This document shows, piece by piece, positions 39,401-46,408 of a stretch of 64,000 nt of DNA. Each line of letters starts with the position of its first letter. Positions within the stretch are counted from its first letter, which is position 1. The position numbers and the translations under genes were made by a program. Under the pieces are notes generated by a model. The model was given only the letters and a program-made list of their open reading frames with translations, ran no database searches and was not told the origin of the DNA. The stretch comes from an uncultured Bacteroides sp. (GTDB lineage: Bacteria > Bacteroidota > Bacteroidia > Cytophagales > Cyclobacteriaceae), in NCBI GenBank assembly GCA_902168185.1, contig CABHOV010000034.1, forward strand, positions 237,709-301,708, written 5' to 3'.

Positions 39401-39529
39401 TTGAATTATTGAAGAATCAATTTGTTTATTCTTTGCAACCCTCAGAATTAATTTATTGTCTTTGACAGAAACGACCACATCGTTTCTGCGAGCTTCATTA
39501 ATTATATTTTGAATTTCTCCTTTGTTCAT
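30419..39529 (-). CDS. Non-ribosomal peptide synthetase, dock-C-A-T-C-A-MT-T-C, 'NRPS-C'
   Basis: This 3036-aa protein carries a TubC-like docking domain at 1-57, then C (about 80-520, H211-H-I-S-F-D216-G), A (about 540-1010), T (GGHSL, about 1035-1105), C (HHIASDG), A interrupted by an N-methyltransferase (VLEIGCGTG at about 2108-2116), T, and a terminal C domain (about 2570-3036, HHIAFDG) that has no A domain of its own. By-eye codes are DGYFLGVVYK, one residue from a known Ile code (DGFFLGVVYK), and DAFWFGGTFK, one residue from a Val code (DAFWIGGTFK). Expected residues are Ile or Val, then N-methyl-Val. The last C domain must work with the A domain that begins NRPS-D. Residues 1916-2545 are the second copy of the 1.89-kb repeat. 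It is 58 nt downstream of the CmlA-like gene, in the same operon. Confidence 0.92.
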   Translation of the reverse strand: MNKGEIQNIINEARRNDVVVSVKDNKLILRVAKNKQIDSSIIQKINDNKELIKDYLNDAGSNSLNFEGQLVATQQSDKPHRAPLSFAQERLWFIHKLQGSAQYNMPWIFKLEGRVNPTALEESFRLLIERQNILRTVIKEDNGVPYQELLMAKDWKMCSITGVELRDSQTDVNTYLSSKVNQSFDLEEDFMLKVYFIQQTASSALMLIVIHHISFDGWSARIMIQELTKLYEGIVGEKSELLPPMPQHYTDYAIWQKNNFSGEFLDRALDFWTKKLEDLPYTTIPSDFPPSALQSVLGSTIRHVMSTSLSSDVRTLSKQQGTTLFMTLLAGFKILLCRYTSQNDVSVGTAVAGRQKSQLEGLIGFFVNTIVLRNYIDSGESFREFLQRVKISTLEAYEYQDVPFEKIIGGLNSERNLASNGLFQIMFVFEGASGIRSSKLGEATLYLEDFFSERTRFDMEFSVRDNADEGIELTVTYASDIYKAETIQRLVSNYETLMREIVRDVDQILSKIPMIDSLEYGRILNDFNNTSASYPDTKSIVQLFEEQVAKSPAKIALVFGTEKITYQQLSERANHVAYYLIENGVKPGENIGLLADRGPWMIVGILGILKAQCLYVPLNLSYPIERLNDILDDAQIRHILYTEQGLYTSLNISDRIGCELNELILTQYQHRNLPYNSGHGAYIMYTSGSTGSPKGIKVSQKNIIKLVYEKGEIAINENDSVIQWSNYAFDGSTYEIFNTLLVGARLYLIEELTAQDADNLLKFIKSNNVSVCFVTTALFNTLVDVRCEWLVGLRKLLFGGELVSESHVTKAFHVLGPSVLVHVYGPTETTVYATSFPINALTTNGTIPIGKPLTNTRALILDDDRQITGVGILGELYIGGDGVSLGYFNNPELTNNSFVFIENETGIWYRTGDIARWNDEGDIEFIGRRDNQIKIRGYRIELDEIENVVKKSPGIKQAIIRVHADILANKRIVAYVVPDSSYSREITWQYLIDKLPGYMVPNNLIELDALPLTSNGKVDTMKLPSIDHTRFETEVYVQPETELERVLVLIWENILGVHPIGVNDNFFELGGHSLLATKVTSAIRQKLNIEVEIRSLFIHQTVRILSSYLEKSGVKEALPAVTKRLEVEYPPLSFAQERLWFIHQLHGSVQYHIPWKFIIRGPVNAGALERSFKTVIRRHEILRTTIDNVNGVGYQKVNDSESWKLKISQNFNLSQEALNAYLANEIKKPFNLSQDFMLRAELLQFSHEESVLVGVMHHIASDGWSLSILIGEVMESYNSFTRDQQPNLKSLSIQYADYAQWQRNYLKGPLYMRQLKYWKDKLAGAVPTKLVSDFPRGLTQSKVGKTLLHRYGNDLRKKIDTFSHKENVSFFMTLLSAFNALLYKYTGQRDISIGTAIAGRRQQDLERLIGFFVNTLVIKSEVEKGQTFRDLLQKTKDNLLTAYEHQDIPFEKVVESIVGKRNADINPLFHIMFAFQNTPDLPELRLNDAILIAEPFDDGTSLFDFVFDLRDTESDLSLKLRYSTELFDSITMERFIDHYHKLLSFVISNPEHSVDDIDLLSAKDRSQIISNYNALPVYTSSNTIIELFENHVARTPDKTAVVFEQSVLTYDGLNRRANQLGWYLRNKDIGVDTIVPICVERSLELMICIIGVLKAGAAYLPIDPTYPADRVSFMLKDSSSKVILCDDTKYLHLCSNEGTEFLNVNELFNEITSGPTENLPTISSGRDLAYVMYTSGSTGKPKGILVSNDNVVSLVKGTSYGSLGEKDVLLSTGSPSFDASTFEYWGMLLNGGELILAALTTLLSDERLNEIIKLRGVNKIWFTAGFFNQLVDKSIYVFETLNRIFVGGEKLSEDHVRRLKEKFPRLDIVNGYGPTENTTFSLTYKIGQGDFDRQIPIGRALENRTAYILDFNRKLLPIGVTGELYVGGAGVARGYLNQPELTAERFVEDPFSPIPGSRMYKTGDLARWRSDGNIEYLGRIDDQVKVRGYRIELGEVESVLNSMRQISASCVVVKKDSLGLNSLVGYFVADAEVVKEKSALMYLKQLESWRTLYESEYGKTETSADVEEEFNIIGWNDSFTGKAIPEDQMREWLSDIVRVIDLDQTQEVLEIGCGTGLIYYALSEKVSKYIGTDLSNSSIRQIQNRISKRVRPYSPTTLFVCPAHELSLASDESIDTIIINSVVQYFPGADYLTKLVEKSIGILKGKGRIIIGDVRDHRLLKLFKGRLYLEKVQSGLSKREFEWGLNQEIMWEEELCFSPEYFYGLRAHYPEISHVDIQWKQGSHENELTLYRYTVVIHIGDVTAEPISWRDSRNTGMREELFREVETSTGLIGLKGVLNFRLRREFNLQSGLVDDEVMTTGDLLKHNLTDIPEMDLVKEIVDEALNKGYHTKFQIHEDPLKFNLVLSRHPIGNCTHQGYDHPAGSDDALSNNPLITEVGLELQREVREFLKNELPEYMTPSLLTVVPQLPLTANGKTDRNFLMERQDVNNAEGINHVSPRTEMEEKIASIWQELLDLNRISIHDNFFEIGGHSLLATRVVSMIRSKLLLEINVRDLFINCTIATLASHLEKSAKKATLEPIIREQRPENIPLSFAQERLWFIDKLQGSSHYNMPWVFTLEGNLDVRILELTFITILQRHEVLRTVFDESEGKPYQKIISEDRWRLSVRKDETLCDEEEWRQYVATQTNLSFDLASDYMMRAELVELKKQVYKLIIVFHHIAFDGWSMSIIVNEVVSLYRALLHNKPHGLNDLQIQYADYAIWQQRYLKSKIIEDQLLYWKNKLKGMKTLAIPTDFPKPKVQSIRGNTIYFLIKKSLRDDLEAVSRKQDVTLFVTMLSVFKILLFRYARQEDISVGVAIANRTKTEIEPLIGFFVNALVIRTSIGANMMFRDFLQHVKQATVEAYDNQDAPFEKVTEVVADKRDFVGRSLVQAMFVLQNLPDIPAIDFEGVRLVSELSENVTSKFDITFDLRVKDNGIEFRVEYCADLFESNTIKRMFAHYENLLTAVSQNVNVPIRSLKMMSDSESTQLLYDFNSK
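31896..33784 (-). repeat. 1.89-kb near-identical repeat, copy 2 (in NRPS-C)
   Basis: This is the partner of 27463-29351. It encodes residues 1916-2545, the A-domain C-terminus (from motif A6), methyltransferase and T domain of the Val-type module. On both sides the similarity drops sharply to ordinary paralog level: before it lies a Val-type A core, whereas the other copy has an Asn-type core, and after it the T/C boundaries differ. Confidence 0.93.
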
Positions 39530-39587
39530 TATTCTGAAGGGATTGAAACTATCTGTCTGTTGTTTCTTTAGATGATTTACATCGTGT

Positions 39588-41195
39588 TTAAAAGATCATT
39601 TCCTTTTCAAACAACAATTCTTTTTCCCCAAACAGCCTCTCAGCGACGATTCCTCTTTTTGTACATAGGTCAACAAATTTGTCTGACTCTACGATTGGGC
39701 TTGACTCAGCGGTGTATTTGGTGCTGGTAATAAATTCAATCCACGGTTCCTGGCCCATTGCATAAACGTAGATTTCCTTGGGATTAAAAATATCAACAAT
39801 GGTCATCCCTCGTTCACAATCTGAGCCTGATAATCGCCTGGTGTTATCTTGATCTCGCGGAAGTTTTTTGGTCAACAACGGCCCGTACAACCATGTCAGC
39901 GGGGCACCAACGCATTCCATCCCTAGGAAAATCACATCGACATCTCCAATTTCTCTGCGAACATGATGATAAAGGTGAGGTTCAACAATTCTTGAATCTG
40001 CCATAAACATCAGTTTGAACTGTCCTACCTTTACCAGATAACATAATTTCGATAAGATGTTAAGGTCACTATGTTCTCCCGTAAAAGGTATACCTGTCAC
40101 AGACACCTCTCCATGATTGATTGTCTCGAGCTCATCAATATCAATTACATTATTAAAGCCGATACTATTAAACATCAATTTAAGATCAGGGTCTTCCAAG
40201 CGTCCGCCCTTTGATCTGGGGACAACAATATTTTTGATCTTGTGACGAAGCGGAAGCAGTGTTTCAAACAAAATATGATCCTGATGATTGTGCGTAATGA
40301 TAACATAGTCGATAACATCCGGGAGGTCTGCATCAGAAAAGTGCTCGATGTCGGAATGATACCCATAGTAACTGATCAATGGATCAGCCAGAATGCAGAC
40401 GTCTTTTGTTTCAACTAGAATACATGCGTGACCAAAATAACGCATCCTGATTTTATCGCCAGTATACCGATTATAAGTCGGGTGGGGAGTCGTCGTGAAA
40501 AATGTTTCGAAGATTGGCTCCTGCTGTGCAGTTATCCCAAGTTTCTCTTTTATATATTGAAGTGAATTAGGAGTACGTTTCATTTTAGCCAACTCATCAA
40601 TCGCATCATTATCAAACGGAATATCGAGATGCAAGACGTTTGTCTCCTTCAATCGGGGAGTACTAAGACAGAAAGGCCTATGATCATTATTCGTTATCCA
40701 CAGCGCCAAACTTTGGGATTTTTTTTCATGAAACCGACTCTTGTAGAGGAGTGGTTCGAAAAATCTAAAACCAGGATTGCTTTGTCGATCATAATAAAGC
40801 TCTACGTATCCCTTTAAGATATCCGGGATTTTTGAATACAATGTCTCGAGCCCAAATCCTTTTGCTTCTGTTGCTAGAAGGTGATCGAGCTCCTTAACCG
40901 CTTTAGCAAATTCAATCATCGTTGCTCGTTTTTCAATAGTCTCAGCCATTAAAGCTCTGACATCCTCAATCCGACTTTCCGGAATATCTATGAACGGTCC
41001 TCCTAAAAGCTTCGGGTTTCGAACTGCCTCGGCATGAATGTCGGGCGCTTGGATGTATGAGTCCATAATGGTAAGATGCCTCCCTAAGATGTTCATCGCT
41101 GCTGTCGCCGGCGATATTAGGTGACTCCATGCATACCATTTATCTACAAGGGGTTCAAACACAACGTTTGGTTTAAGGTAAACTTGATTTTCCAT
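39588..41195 (-). CDS. CmlA-like diiron beta-hydroxylase (metallo-beta-lactamase fold)
   Basis: This protein of about 535 aa (536 if the GTG at 41198 is used; the ATG at 41195 is preferred) is like CmlA, which hydroxylates the beta-carbon of an aminoacyl group bound to an NRPS T domain. The N-terminal domain has PNVVFEPLVDKWYAWSHL. The C-terminal domain has a metallo-beta-lactamase fold with H303-N-H305-Q-D307-H308, then E375 (FTGEHSDL) where hydrolases carry His, and D401 (FMADSRIV), numbered from the GTG. The CmlA ligands as I recall them (His305, His307, Asp309, His310, Glu377, Asp403) all match with a constant offset of two, and the lengths are nearly equal (CmlA about 532). This makes an oxygenase far more likely than a hydrolase. 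The gene directly follows the type II thioesterase and precedes NRPS-C. Which residue it hydroxylates is not evident. Confidence 0.85.
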   Translation of the reverse strand: MENQVYLKPNVVFEPLVDKWYAWSHLISPATAAMNILGRHLTIMDSYIQAPDIHAEAVRNPKLLGGPFIDIPESRIEDVRALMAETIEKRATMIEFAKAVKELDHLLATEAKGFGLETLYSKIPDILKGYVELYYDRQSNPGFRFFEPLLYKSRFHEKKSQSLALWITNNDHRPFCLSTPRLKETNVLHLDIPFDNDAIDELAKMKRTPNSLQYIKEKLGITAQQEPIFETFFTTTPHPTYNRYTGDKIRMRYFGHACILVETKDVCILADPLISYYGYHSDIEHFSDADLPDVIDYVIITHNHQDHILFETLLPLRHKIKNIVVPRSKGGRLEDPDLKLMFNSIGFNNVIDIDELETINHGEVSVTGIPFTGEHSDLNILSKLCYLVKVGQFKLMFMADSRIVEPHLYHHVRREIGDVDVIFLGMECVGAPLTWLYGPLLTKKLPRDQDNTRRLSGSDCERGMTIVDIFNPKEIYVYAMGQEPWIEFITSTKYTAESSPIVESDKFVDLCTKRGIVAERLFGEKELLFEKEMIF

Positions 41196-41197
41196 CA

Positions 41198-41920
41198 CTA
41201 ATTAATTTTAGAATTTCTGATTGTCTTTGCTATATGATTTACCACTGAAGTTGCACACGCATTTATAAAAAAGTGTCCTCCATTCATTTTTTGAAAATTG
41301 ACTGCGAACGCTGTCTCATTTTGCCACAATGCTACTTCCTCATCTTTTAAAGGTTCTTCTGTGCCGGTGACTACTGAGATTGGAATTTCAAGTGGCGGTC
41401 TCTTTGTATACCGAAAAGTCTCAACGGCCTTAAAATCAGACCTGATTATTGGCAATAGAAAATCAAGTAAATCGGAGTCTTCAAAAATTTCATCGGGGCA
41501 GCCTTGCAGGTCACGGAGTTTATCTATGAGCTCGTTTTTGGGGAGATGATGCCAATTTCTTTCTTGTCTACTCAATGACGAAGGCCCGGTTGCTCCTGTA
41601 GCAAAAAAATGCAGTGGAGCCGGTTTACCGTTCTCAAGCAACTGGTGGATTAACTCAAATCCCACAGAGGCCCCCATACTATGGCCGTAAATCGCGTAGT
41701 TCCCTTTCTCAGCAATTGATAACGTTTTCTCATACATGTCTTGTGTGATCGAATTAATGCTTTCCATTAATGGCTCTCTGATACGAGTGCCATGACCTGC
41801 ATATTCCAAGGCGATAAAATTCAAACCCTGTGGCGATTTCCTTTGGTACTCGCGATATGAAAATTTGTTACCTCCTGCGAAAGGCAAGCATATCACATTG
41901 ATTTCATACATATTTGACAA
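41198..41920 (-). CDS. Type II thioesterase
   Basis: This 240-aa alpha/beta hydrolase removes wrong or stalled acyl groups from T domains. Motifs are VICLPFAGGNKFSYREY (9-25), EYAGHGTR (39-46), the nucleophile elbow GHSMG with Ser81, and the catalytic histidine in NGGHFFIN near the C-terminus. Asp of the triad is likely in the SVVTGTEEPL region or nearby. It is the first gene of the minus-strand operon, is transcribed away from the GT9 gene at 42.1 kb, and abuts the next gene (stop TAG at 41198-41200). Its promoter should lie between 41921 and 42087; no clear element is visible there. Confidence 0.9.
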   Translation of the reverse strand: MSNMYEINVICLPFAGGNKFSYREYQRKSPQGLNFIALEYAGHGTRIREPLMESINSITQDMYEKTLSIAEKGNYAIYGHSMGASVGFELIHQLLENGKPAPLHFFATGATGPSSLSRQERNWHHLPKNELIDKLRDLQGCPDEIFEDSDLLDFLLPIIRSDFKAVETFRYTKRPPLEIPISVVTGTEEPLKDEEVALWQNETAFAVNFQKMNGGHFFINACATSVVNHIAKTIRNSKIN

Positions 41921-42027
41921 TTCCCGTTTTATCCCCTAAGGCACACCGTTATTATATCAGGGAGTTTTTATCTATATCTTACAATGACCCTATAACATTC
42001 TTAAATAAAAGATATTTTTTTGACAAA

Positions 42028-42052
42028 TCGAAGATCCAATTTGACCTTTCGA
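42028..42052 (+). promoter_or_regulatory. 25-nt hairpin-like motif, copy 1 (upstream of GT9 gene)
   Basis: TCGAA at 42028-42032 and TTCGA at 42048-42052 form inverted ends around an interior containing CCAA and TTGAC. The same 25-nt pattern occurs at 54497 and 58811, always on the plus strand in front of a sugar-transfer gene. It could be an operator, a promoter element or an RNA hairpin acting in the leader. Confidence 0.55.
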
Positions 42053-42144
42053 ATTAAATCCTGAAGAACTTCTGAGGCAACCGTGTTTTGAAGTCTTATA
42101 TTTCTACAAATTTGGCGAGTAACAATGCGTCTAACTGCATCCTT

Positions 42145-43074
42145 ATGCTTTTCATCAAAAAAATAGCAAGCTTTCTTAAACATGACTCACCCAATAGCTT
42201 CGTTCTAATCTCATGGGGCGGCATGGGTGATGGAATTTTGTGCACTCCCGCACTGGCTACGCTTAAAAAGCAGTATCCCAAACACAAGGTTATTCTTTAT
42301 TGCACTAAAAAACATCATGTACCGGTATTTCAAAATAATCCTAACATAGATTCTCTTCGTTTCTTGAGTGCAAAAACTCTTTGGCGATATCCATACCATC
42401 TATTTGCCTATGTATTCAAGCCAACGCTTGTAAACTATATCAGTCTCGCATTTCAACACGTAGGGCTTTATGAACATATCTATAAAAGAAGTGTTAAGGA
42501 AATTGTCGGTGATATTTTCGGGTTAACGGTCAAAGATCTCCGCAGTTCTATATACTTAACTGAAGCTGAGGATAAGCGAGGAAGAGAGCTACTAGCCCCC
42601 TTTCAAAATGTTGTCATTATGCATATTAATTCGTCCATAGCCCCGAATCATCACTGGATTTTAGAGCGTTGGACGCAACTTGTAAAGGAATTACCGGAGT
42701 ATACATTTATCCAGCTTGGACTGCCTGCAGAGGAGCAAGTGCCGGGCGCCATTGATTGGCGGGGTAAGACTACCCTGCGGGAAGCTTTCTCTATAATTAA
42801 GCACGCCACCTCATTTGTGGGGGTTGATGCTGGATTGTCTCATGTTACAAATGCCTTCGACATCCCCGGCGTCGTTCTATTTGGTGATTCAAATCCCATA
42901 CAATGGGGTCATGATAATAATATCAATCTATACAAGAAGACAGCTTGCTCTCCTTGTTATTTCTATCTTTGGAAAGAACGTTGTCCCTATGATCACGCCT
43001 GTATGGAGGCAATAACTGTAGATGATGTAAAAAGTGCCTTGCGTTGTCAGGTTGCCAGAAATTTAAGAGCATAA
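42145..43074 (+). CDS. GT9 family glycosyltransferase (heptosyltransferase-like)
   Basis: Retaining the ATG at 42145 gives about 309 aa; an in-frame ATG at 42088 would add 19 residues of unlikely sequence. The protein has the GT9 heptosyltransferase layout: an N-terminal FVLISWGGMGDGILCTPAL (acceptor-side Rossmann fold), the central IDWRGKTTLREAFSIIK segment, then FVGVDAGLSHVTNAFDIPGVVLFG, which holds the donor-binding D-(A/T)-G-x-x-H motif. A C-terminal CSPCYFYLWKERCPYDHACM cysteine cluster is common in this family. It is clearly paralogous to the gene at 54792. Heptose supply genes occur in the same region, so a heptose donor is plausible. The downstream 2OG oxygenase gene begins 17 nt later, suggesting co-transcription. 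Confidence 0.85.
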   Translation: MLFIKKIASFLKHDSPNSFVLISWGGMGDGILCTPALATLKKQYPKHKVILYCTKKHHVPVFQNNPNIDSLRFLSAKTLWRYPYHLFAYVFKPTLVNYISLAFQHVGLYEHIYKRSVKEIVGDIFGLTVKDLRSSIYLTEAEDKRGRELLAPFQNVVIMHINSSIAPNHHWILERWTQLVKELPEYTFIQLGLPAEEQVPGAIDWRGKTTLREAFSIIKHATSFVGVDAGLSHVTNAFDIPGVVLFGDSNPIQWGHDNNINLYKKTACSPCYFYLWKERCPYDHACMEAITVDDVKSALRCQVARNLRA

Positions 43075-43091
43075 CTAAATCCCTAGCTTCT

Positions 43092-43757
43092 ATGAACGAT
43101 TACAAAAATAAAGAAGAGACAATCACAGCAATACCTGATAAAACCGATCTTGAAAAACTGCATGCTGAGAAGTATGTCGTGTTGAAAAACACCGTAAGTC
43201 CAGACATCCTGGCTCTAGTCGGTAACTATTGTGATTTTCGCATAAAGATGAAGTATTTTGACAACGATGGCATCTCAAAAAATGTTAAATATGGCGATCT
43301 GGTTACCGAATCGTTATTATTAACGCTCCAACCTCTAGTTGAAAGGCTTGTAAACAAAAAACTCTCACCTACCTATTCGTATCTCCGGGTGTACAAAAAA
43401 AATGATAGCTTAAAATGCCATACAGATCGAGACGCCTGTGAGTATAGCCTGACATTACCCATAACGTTCCAGTCCGACTATTTGTGGCCTATTTTTATCA
43501 AAGATAAAAATGACGTAAAAATTGACGTCGAACTTGATAAGGGCGATATCCTGTTATACAAAGGATGCGAAGTCCCCCATGGAAGAGATCCATTTACCGG
43601 TGAGCTCTGGATTCAAGTTTTTCTTCATTATGTCGATCCGTTAGGGGAAAAGGCAGGTTACATTTTTGACAAACGTAGGAACCTCGGCATTGATCCCCCC
43701 AAAGCCTCCTTCTTCCAGATAGCAAAGAAAATTATTTCTCGAAAACTTAAGCGATGA
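43092..43757 (+). CDS. 2OG-Fe(II) oxygenase-like protein
   Basis: The ATG at 43092 follows the GT9 stop by 17 nt and is preferred over 43044, which overlaps it. The 221-aa product has a double-stranded beta-helix profile: a first iron-binding HxD in KCHTDRDACEYSLTLPI, a distal His in GDILLYKGCEVPHGRDPFTG, and a following WIQVFLHYVD strand. No clear 2OG-binding arginine is obvious after the second His, so activity is not certain. It might hydroxylate an amino acid or a sugar. The C-terminal tail is basic (AKKIISRKLKR). Transcription ends at a strong bidirectional hairpin shared with the convergent permease gene. Confidence 0.7.
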   Translation: MNDYKNKEETITAIPDKTDLEKLHAEKYVVLKNTVSPDILALVGNYCDFRIKMKYFDNDGISKNVKYGDLVTESLLLTLQPLVERLVNKKLSPTYSYLRVYKKNDSLKCHTDRDACEYSLTLPITFQSDYLWPIFIKDKNDVKIDVELDKGDILLYKGCEVPHGRDPFTGELWIQVFLHYVDPLGEKAGYIFDKRRNLGIDPPKASFFQIAKKIISRKLKR

Positions 43758-43794
43758 GACACATCACTCGTGGATAACCCTTGCCTAGACAAAA

Positions 43795-43835
43795 AAATGC
43801 ACACACAGTTTTTGGAAAAAACTGTGTGTGCATTT
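43795..43835. terminator. Bidirectional terminator between convergent genes
   Basis: Two perfect 19-nt arms (43795-43813 and 43817-43835, core GCACACACAG / CTGTGTGTGC with A and T flanks) surround a 3-nt loop. It lies between the stop of the oxygenase gene (plus) and the end of the permease gene (minus), with T/A runs inside the stem on both sides. Confidence 0.85.
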
Positions 43836-43848
43836 AGCCAAGCACTTA

Positions 43849-46254
43849 CTACTCGCTTCGCAAGCTCTTAATTGGATTCTCACGTATTGCTTTAACAATT
43901 TGGGAACTTATTGTAAGCAGCCCAATTATCACGATTACGAAAAAAGCTATGAAAATAATCCCTAAGGAAATTTCGATTCTATATGCAAAATTATTTAGCC
44001 AGCTATTCATGGCAATCCAAGCCACGGGAGCTGCAACAACGGATGCCATGATTATGAGGTAAAAGAAGTCCTCACTCAGTAATATAGCAATTTTAAGTAC
44101 TGACGACCCCAACAGTTTCCTCACTCCTATTTCCTTTCTTCTTTGATTGATGGTGTAGGTGTATAACGCCAACAGACCAAGGCATGAAATCAATACAGCA
44201 AGCATGCAAAGTAAATTGAATATACTATTAAAACGATGTTCACCTTCATACAGATCATTTTGATCTTGATCTAGAAAGAAAAAGCTAAAGGCTGAACCCT
44301 GTGCCAGTGATGGCCACTCGTGTTCAAGGCGCTCGATAGTTTCTTGAGCCTTTTCGACCGGCACGTCTAACGTCATGAATGTCCACATGTCTCCCGTTCG
44401 AAGAACAAGGGGCTTAATCCGCTCCTTTAATGATTGATAGTGGAAATCCCTAACAATGCCAACAATTCTACCTGTGGATCGGCCTTGATCAAATCTCCTA
44501 CCGATCGCTTCCTGAATATCTGAATAACCTAAGAGCTTAGCAGCTGACTCATTGATTAACACTGATTCAATCGTATCTGAGGCCAATGAATCATACGTGA
44601 ATTTCTCAGAAAATCCATGTCCTTCCAGTACTTGTATTTGGTAGTGATTTAAGAAGTTAGAGTCAATAAAGTATGTATCCAATTCCAAATTCTGCATCGT
44701 GCCTTGAGCGTCTTCAAGCGAGGTTGAAAGAACATGATCTGCCCGTCCAGGGACGCACGATGAAACACTTACTTGTTCAATACCCAACTCGTTTAATCTA
44801 TGCTTGATTTTTTCCAGTCCTTGTTTAACGTTATCATCAAAATGGAAGTCAATAACCAATTTCCGATTCACGTCAAATCCCAGTTCCTTATTCTGAATAA
44901 AACTCAGTTGTTTGCTAACCGTGATTGTAGAAATGATTAGGAAAATCGATATTGAGAACTGCAGGACAGTCAACGCCTTGCGTATGACCACTCCCTTTGA
45001 ACTTGTTACAAATTTTCCTTTTAGTACGGTTATCGGATCGAAATTAGAAAGAAACATGGCTGGATAGATGCCTGACAGCAGACCAATAAAAATGGTCACT
45101 AAGAACACAATTCCTACGTGATTTAAATGACGCCATATGCTAGGGTCAATGCTTTTTCCTGAAAGGGTTACAAGTGAGGGTAGGCACAAGGTGCAAATCA
45201 CCATGGAGATGAAAAATGCAATTAAACATAAAAAGACAGAATCGATCAAAAATTGCACTCTCAAATGACTTTTCGTAGCACCCATCACTTTCCTTACTCC
45301 AATTTCTTTAGCTCTCCGCAGCGAAAATGCCGTTGACAGATTAACAAAATTAAAACAGGCTATAAATAGCACGAAAGCGGCAACGACTGCAAAAAAATAT
45401 AATTGAGTTACATTGCCTGTAGAAATACTGCCTGCTCGATGCGCCCTTGGATCCCCATGCAGGTAAACATCCGTTAACGGTTCAAGTCCCAAAATATATT
45501 CAGTATCTTCTACATTAACACGGGACTTTATGAAGTCCGGAAATTTTGATACAAGCAACTTGTAGTCATAATTTTCGGGAAGTACGAGATAACTCTGAAA
45601 TATCAGCCTCTTCCAATTGTCCTTCATCTTAGGATTCCATGCGTCCAAGAGGGTTGACATAGATACCAGCATATCAACTTTAAAATGAGAATTTGCTGGC
45701 ATGTTTTCCATAATTCCCGTGACAGTGACTTCAATTTTCCCGTCTAAAATCAACGTCTTATTCAGCGCCTCTTCATTTCCAAAATATTTTCGTGCGGCTC
45801 GCTCCGAAAGCACCACGGAAAACGGATTTTTCAATGCCCGCTCTTGATCTCCATGGATAATTTTAAAATCAAACACCTTAAATAAAGTTGAATCAGCATA
45901 AGCAATATCTTCCTCGTAGAATTCACTGTCAACTTTTTTTGTCTGCACCAAGTAATAGTCCAGACAAATACGAGTCCCTTGCTCAACTTCCGGAAAAGTC
46001 TCCACGATAGCTGGTATCATCGGAGGTGATGAACTCTTGAGGTCCACAGCAATTGGTGTTTTAACATCTGTAACCAGACGATATATTCTGTTTGCTTTCA
46101 GATGATAGGTGTCAAAGCTTGACTCAAAATCAATATAGACAATAGCAAAAAAACAAACTGTTAAGCCTGTAACTAGGCCCACCAAATTAATTGCCGTAAG
46201 CGATTTGTGTTTAGTCAAATACTTAACTGCTGTCCTGAAATAGTTTCTTAGCAT
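43849..46254 (-). CDS. FtsX/MacB-type ABC transporter permease
   Basis: This 801-aa protein is of the Bacteroidota 'ABC transporter permease' type with two FtsX modules. It has a transmembrane helix near the N-terminus (TAINLVGLVTGLTVCFFAIV), a large periplasmic MacB-like domain (about 45-285), then three helices with the FtsX signature (LRRAKEIGVRKVMGATKSHL), a second helix/periplasmic section (about 420-670) and three more helices with NQRRKEIGVRKLLGSSVLKI. No ATP-binding subunit gene is next to it, so the ATPase must be encoded elsewhere. It is the last gene after NRPS-A, NRPS-B and the phosphopantetheinyl transferase on the same strand, about 150 nt behind the latter. It may move the peptide across the envelope or give self-resistance; both are inference. 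Confidence 0.8.
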   Translation of the reverse strand: MLRNYFRTAVKYLTKHKSLTAINLVGLVTGLTVCFFAIVYIDFESSFDTYHLKANRIYRLVTDVKTPIAVDLKSSSPPMIPAIVETFPEVEQGTRICLDYYLVQTKKVDSEFYEEDIAYADSTLFKVFDFKIIHGDQERALKNPFSVVLSERAARKYFGNEEALNKTLILDGKIEVTVTGIMENMPANSHFKVDMLVSMSTLLDAWNPKMKDNWKRLIFQSYLVLPENYDYKLLVSKFPDFIKSRVNVEDTEYILGLEPLTDVYLHGDPRAHRAGSISTGNVTQLYFFAVVAAFVLFIACFNFVNLSTAFSLRRAKEIGVRKVMGATKSHLRVQFLIDSVFLCLIAFFISMVICTLCLPSLVTLSGKSIDPSIWRHLNHVGIVFLVTIFIGLLSGIYPAMFLSNFDPITVLKGKFVTSSKGVVIRKALTVLQFSISIFLIISTITVSKQLSFIQNKELGFDVNRKLVIDFHFDDNVKQGLEKIKHRLNELGIEQVSVSSCVPGRADHVLSTSLEDAQGTMQNLELDTYFIDSNFLNHYQIQVLEGHGFSEKFTYDSLASDTIESVLINESAAKLLGYSDIQEAIGRRFDQGRSTGRIVGIVRDFHYQSLKERIKPLVLRTGDMWTFMTLDVPVEKAQETIERLEHEWPSLAQGSAFSFFFLDQDQNDLYEGEHRFNSIFNLLCMLAVLISCLGLLALYTYTINQRRKEIGVRKLLGSSVLKIAILLSEDFFYLIIMASVVAAPVAWIAMNSWLNNFAYRIEISLGIIFIAFFVIVIIGLLTISSQIVKAIRENPIKSLRSE

Positions 46255-46408
46255 AATGTGTTGTTATTAGGAGTGGCTATCTGTTTTTCTAAAATTAAAA
46301 CCATATTCGTTAAAATTCGTCTTCCACCCTAAAATTCCGTCAGATTGATTTGCGATTCGCTAACAGCACGTGTCATGCTTTATTTCATTGCTAGTACTCG
46401 GACTCATA

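Noticed and set aside
39588..41195. Reading the metallo-beta-lactamase-fold protein as a beta-lactamase or resistance hydrolase
   Set aside because: The ligand set with Glu375 and the N-terminal domain match CmlA-type oxygenases, not hydrolases.
43044..43091. Upstream start for the 2OG oxygenase overlapping the GT9 gene
   Set aside because: The added 16 residues are the other-frame reading of the GT9 C-terminus; the ATG at 43092 follows the GT9 stop directly.
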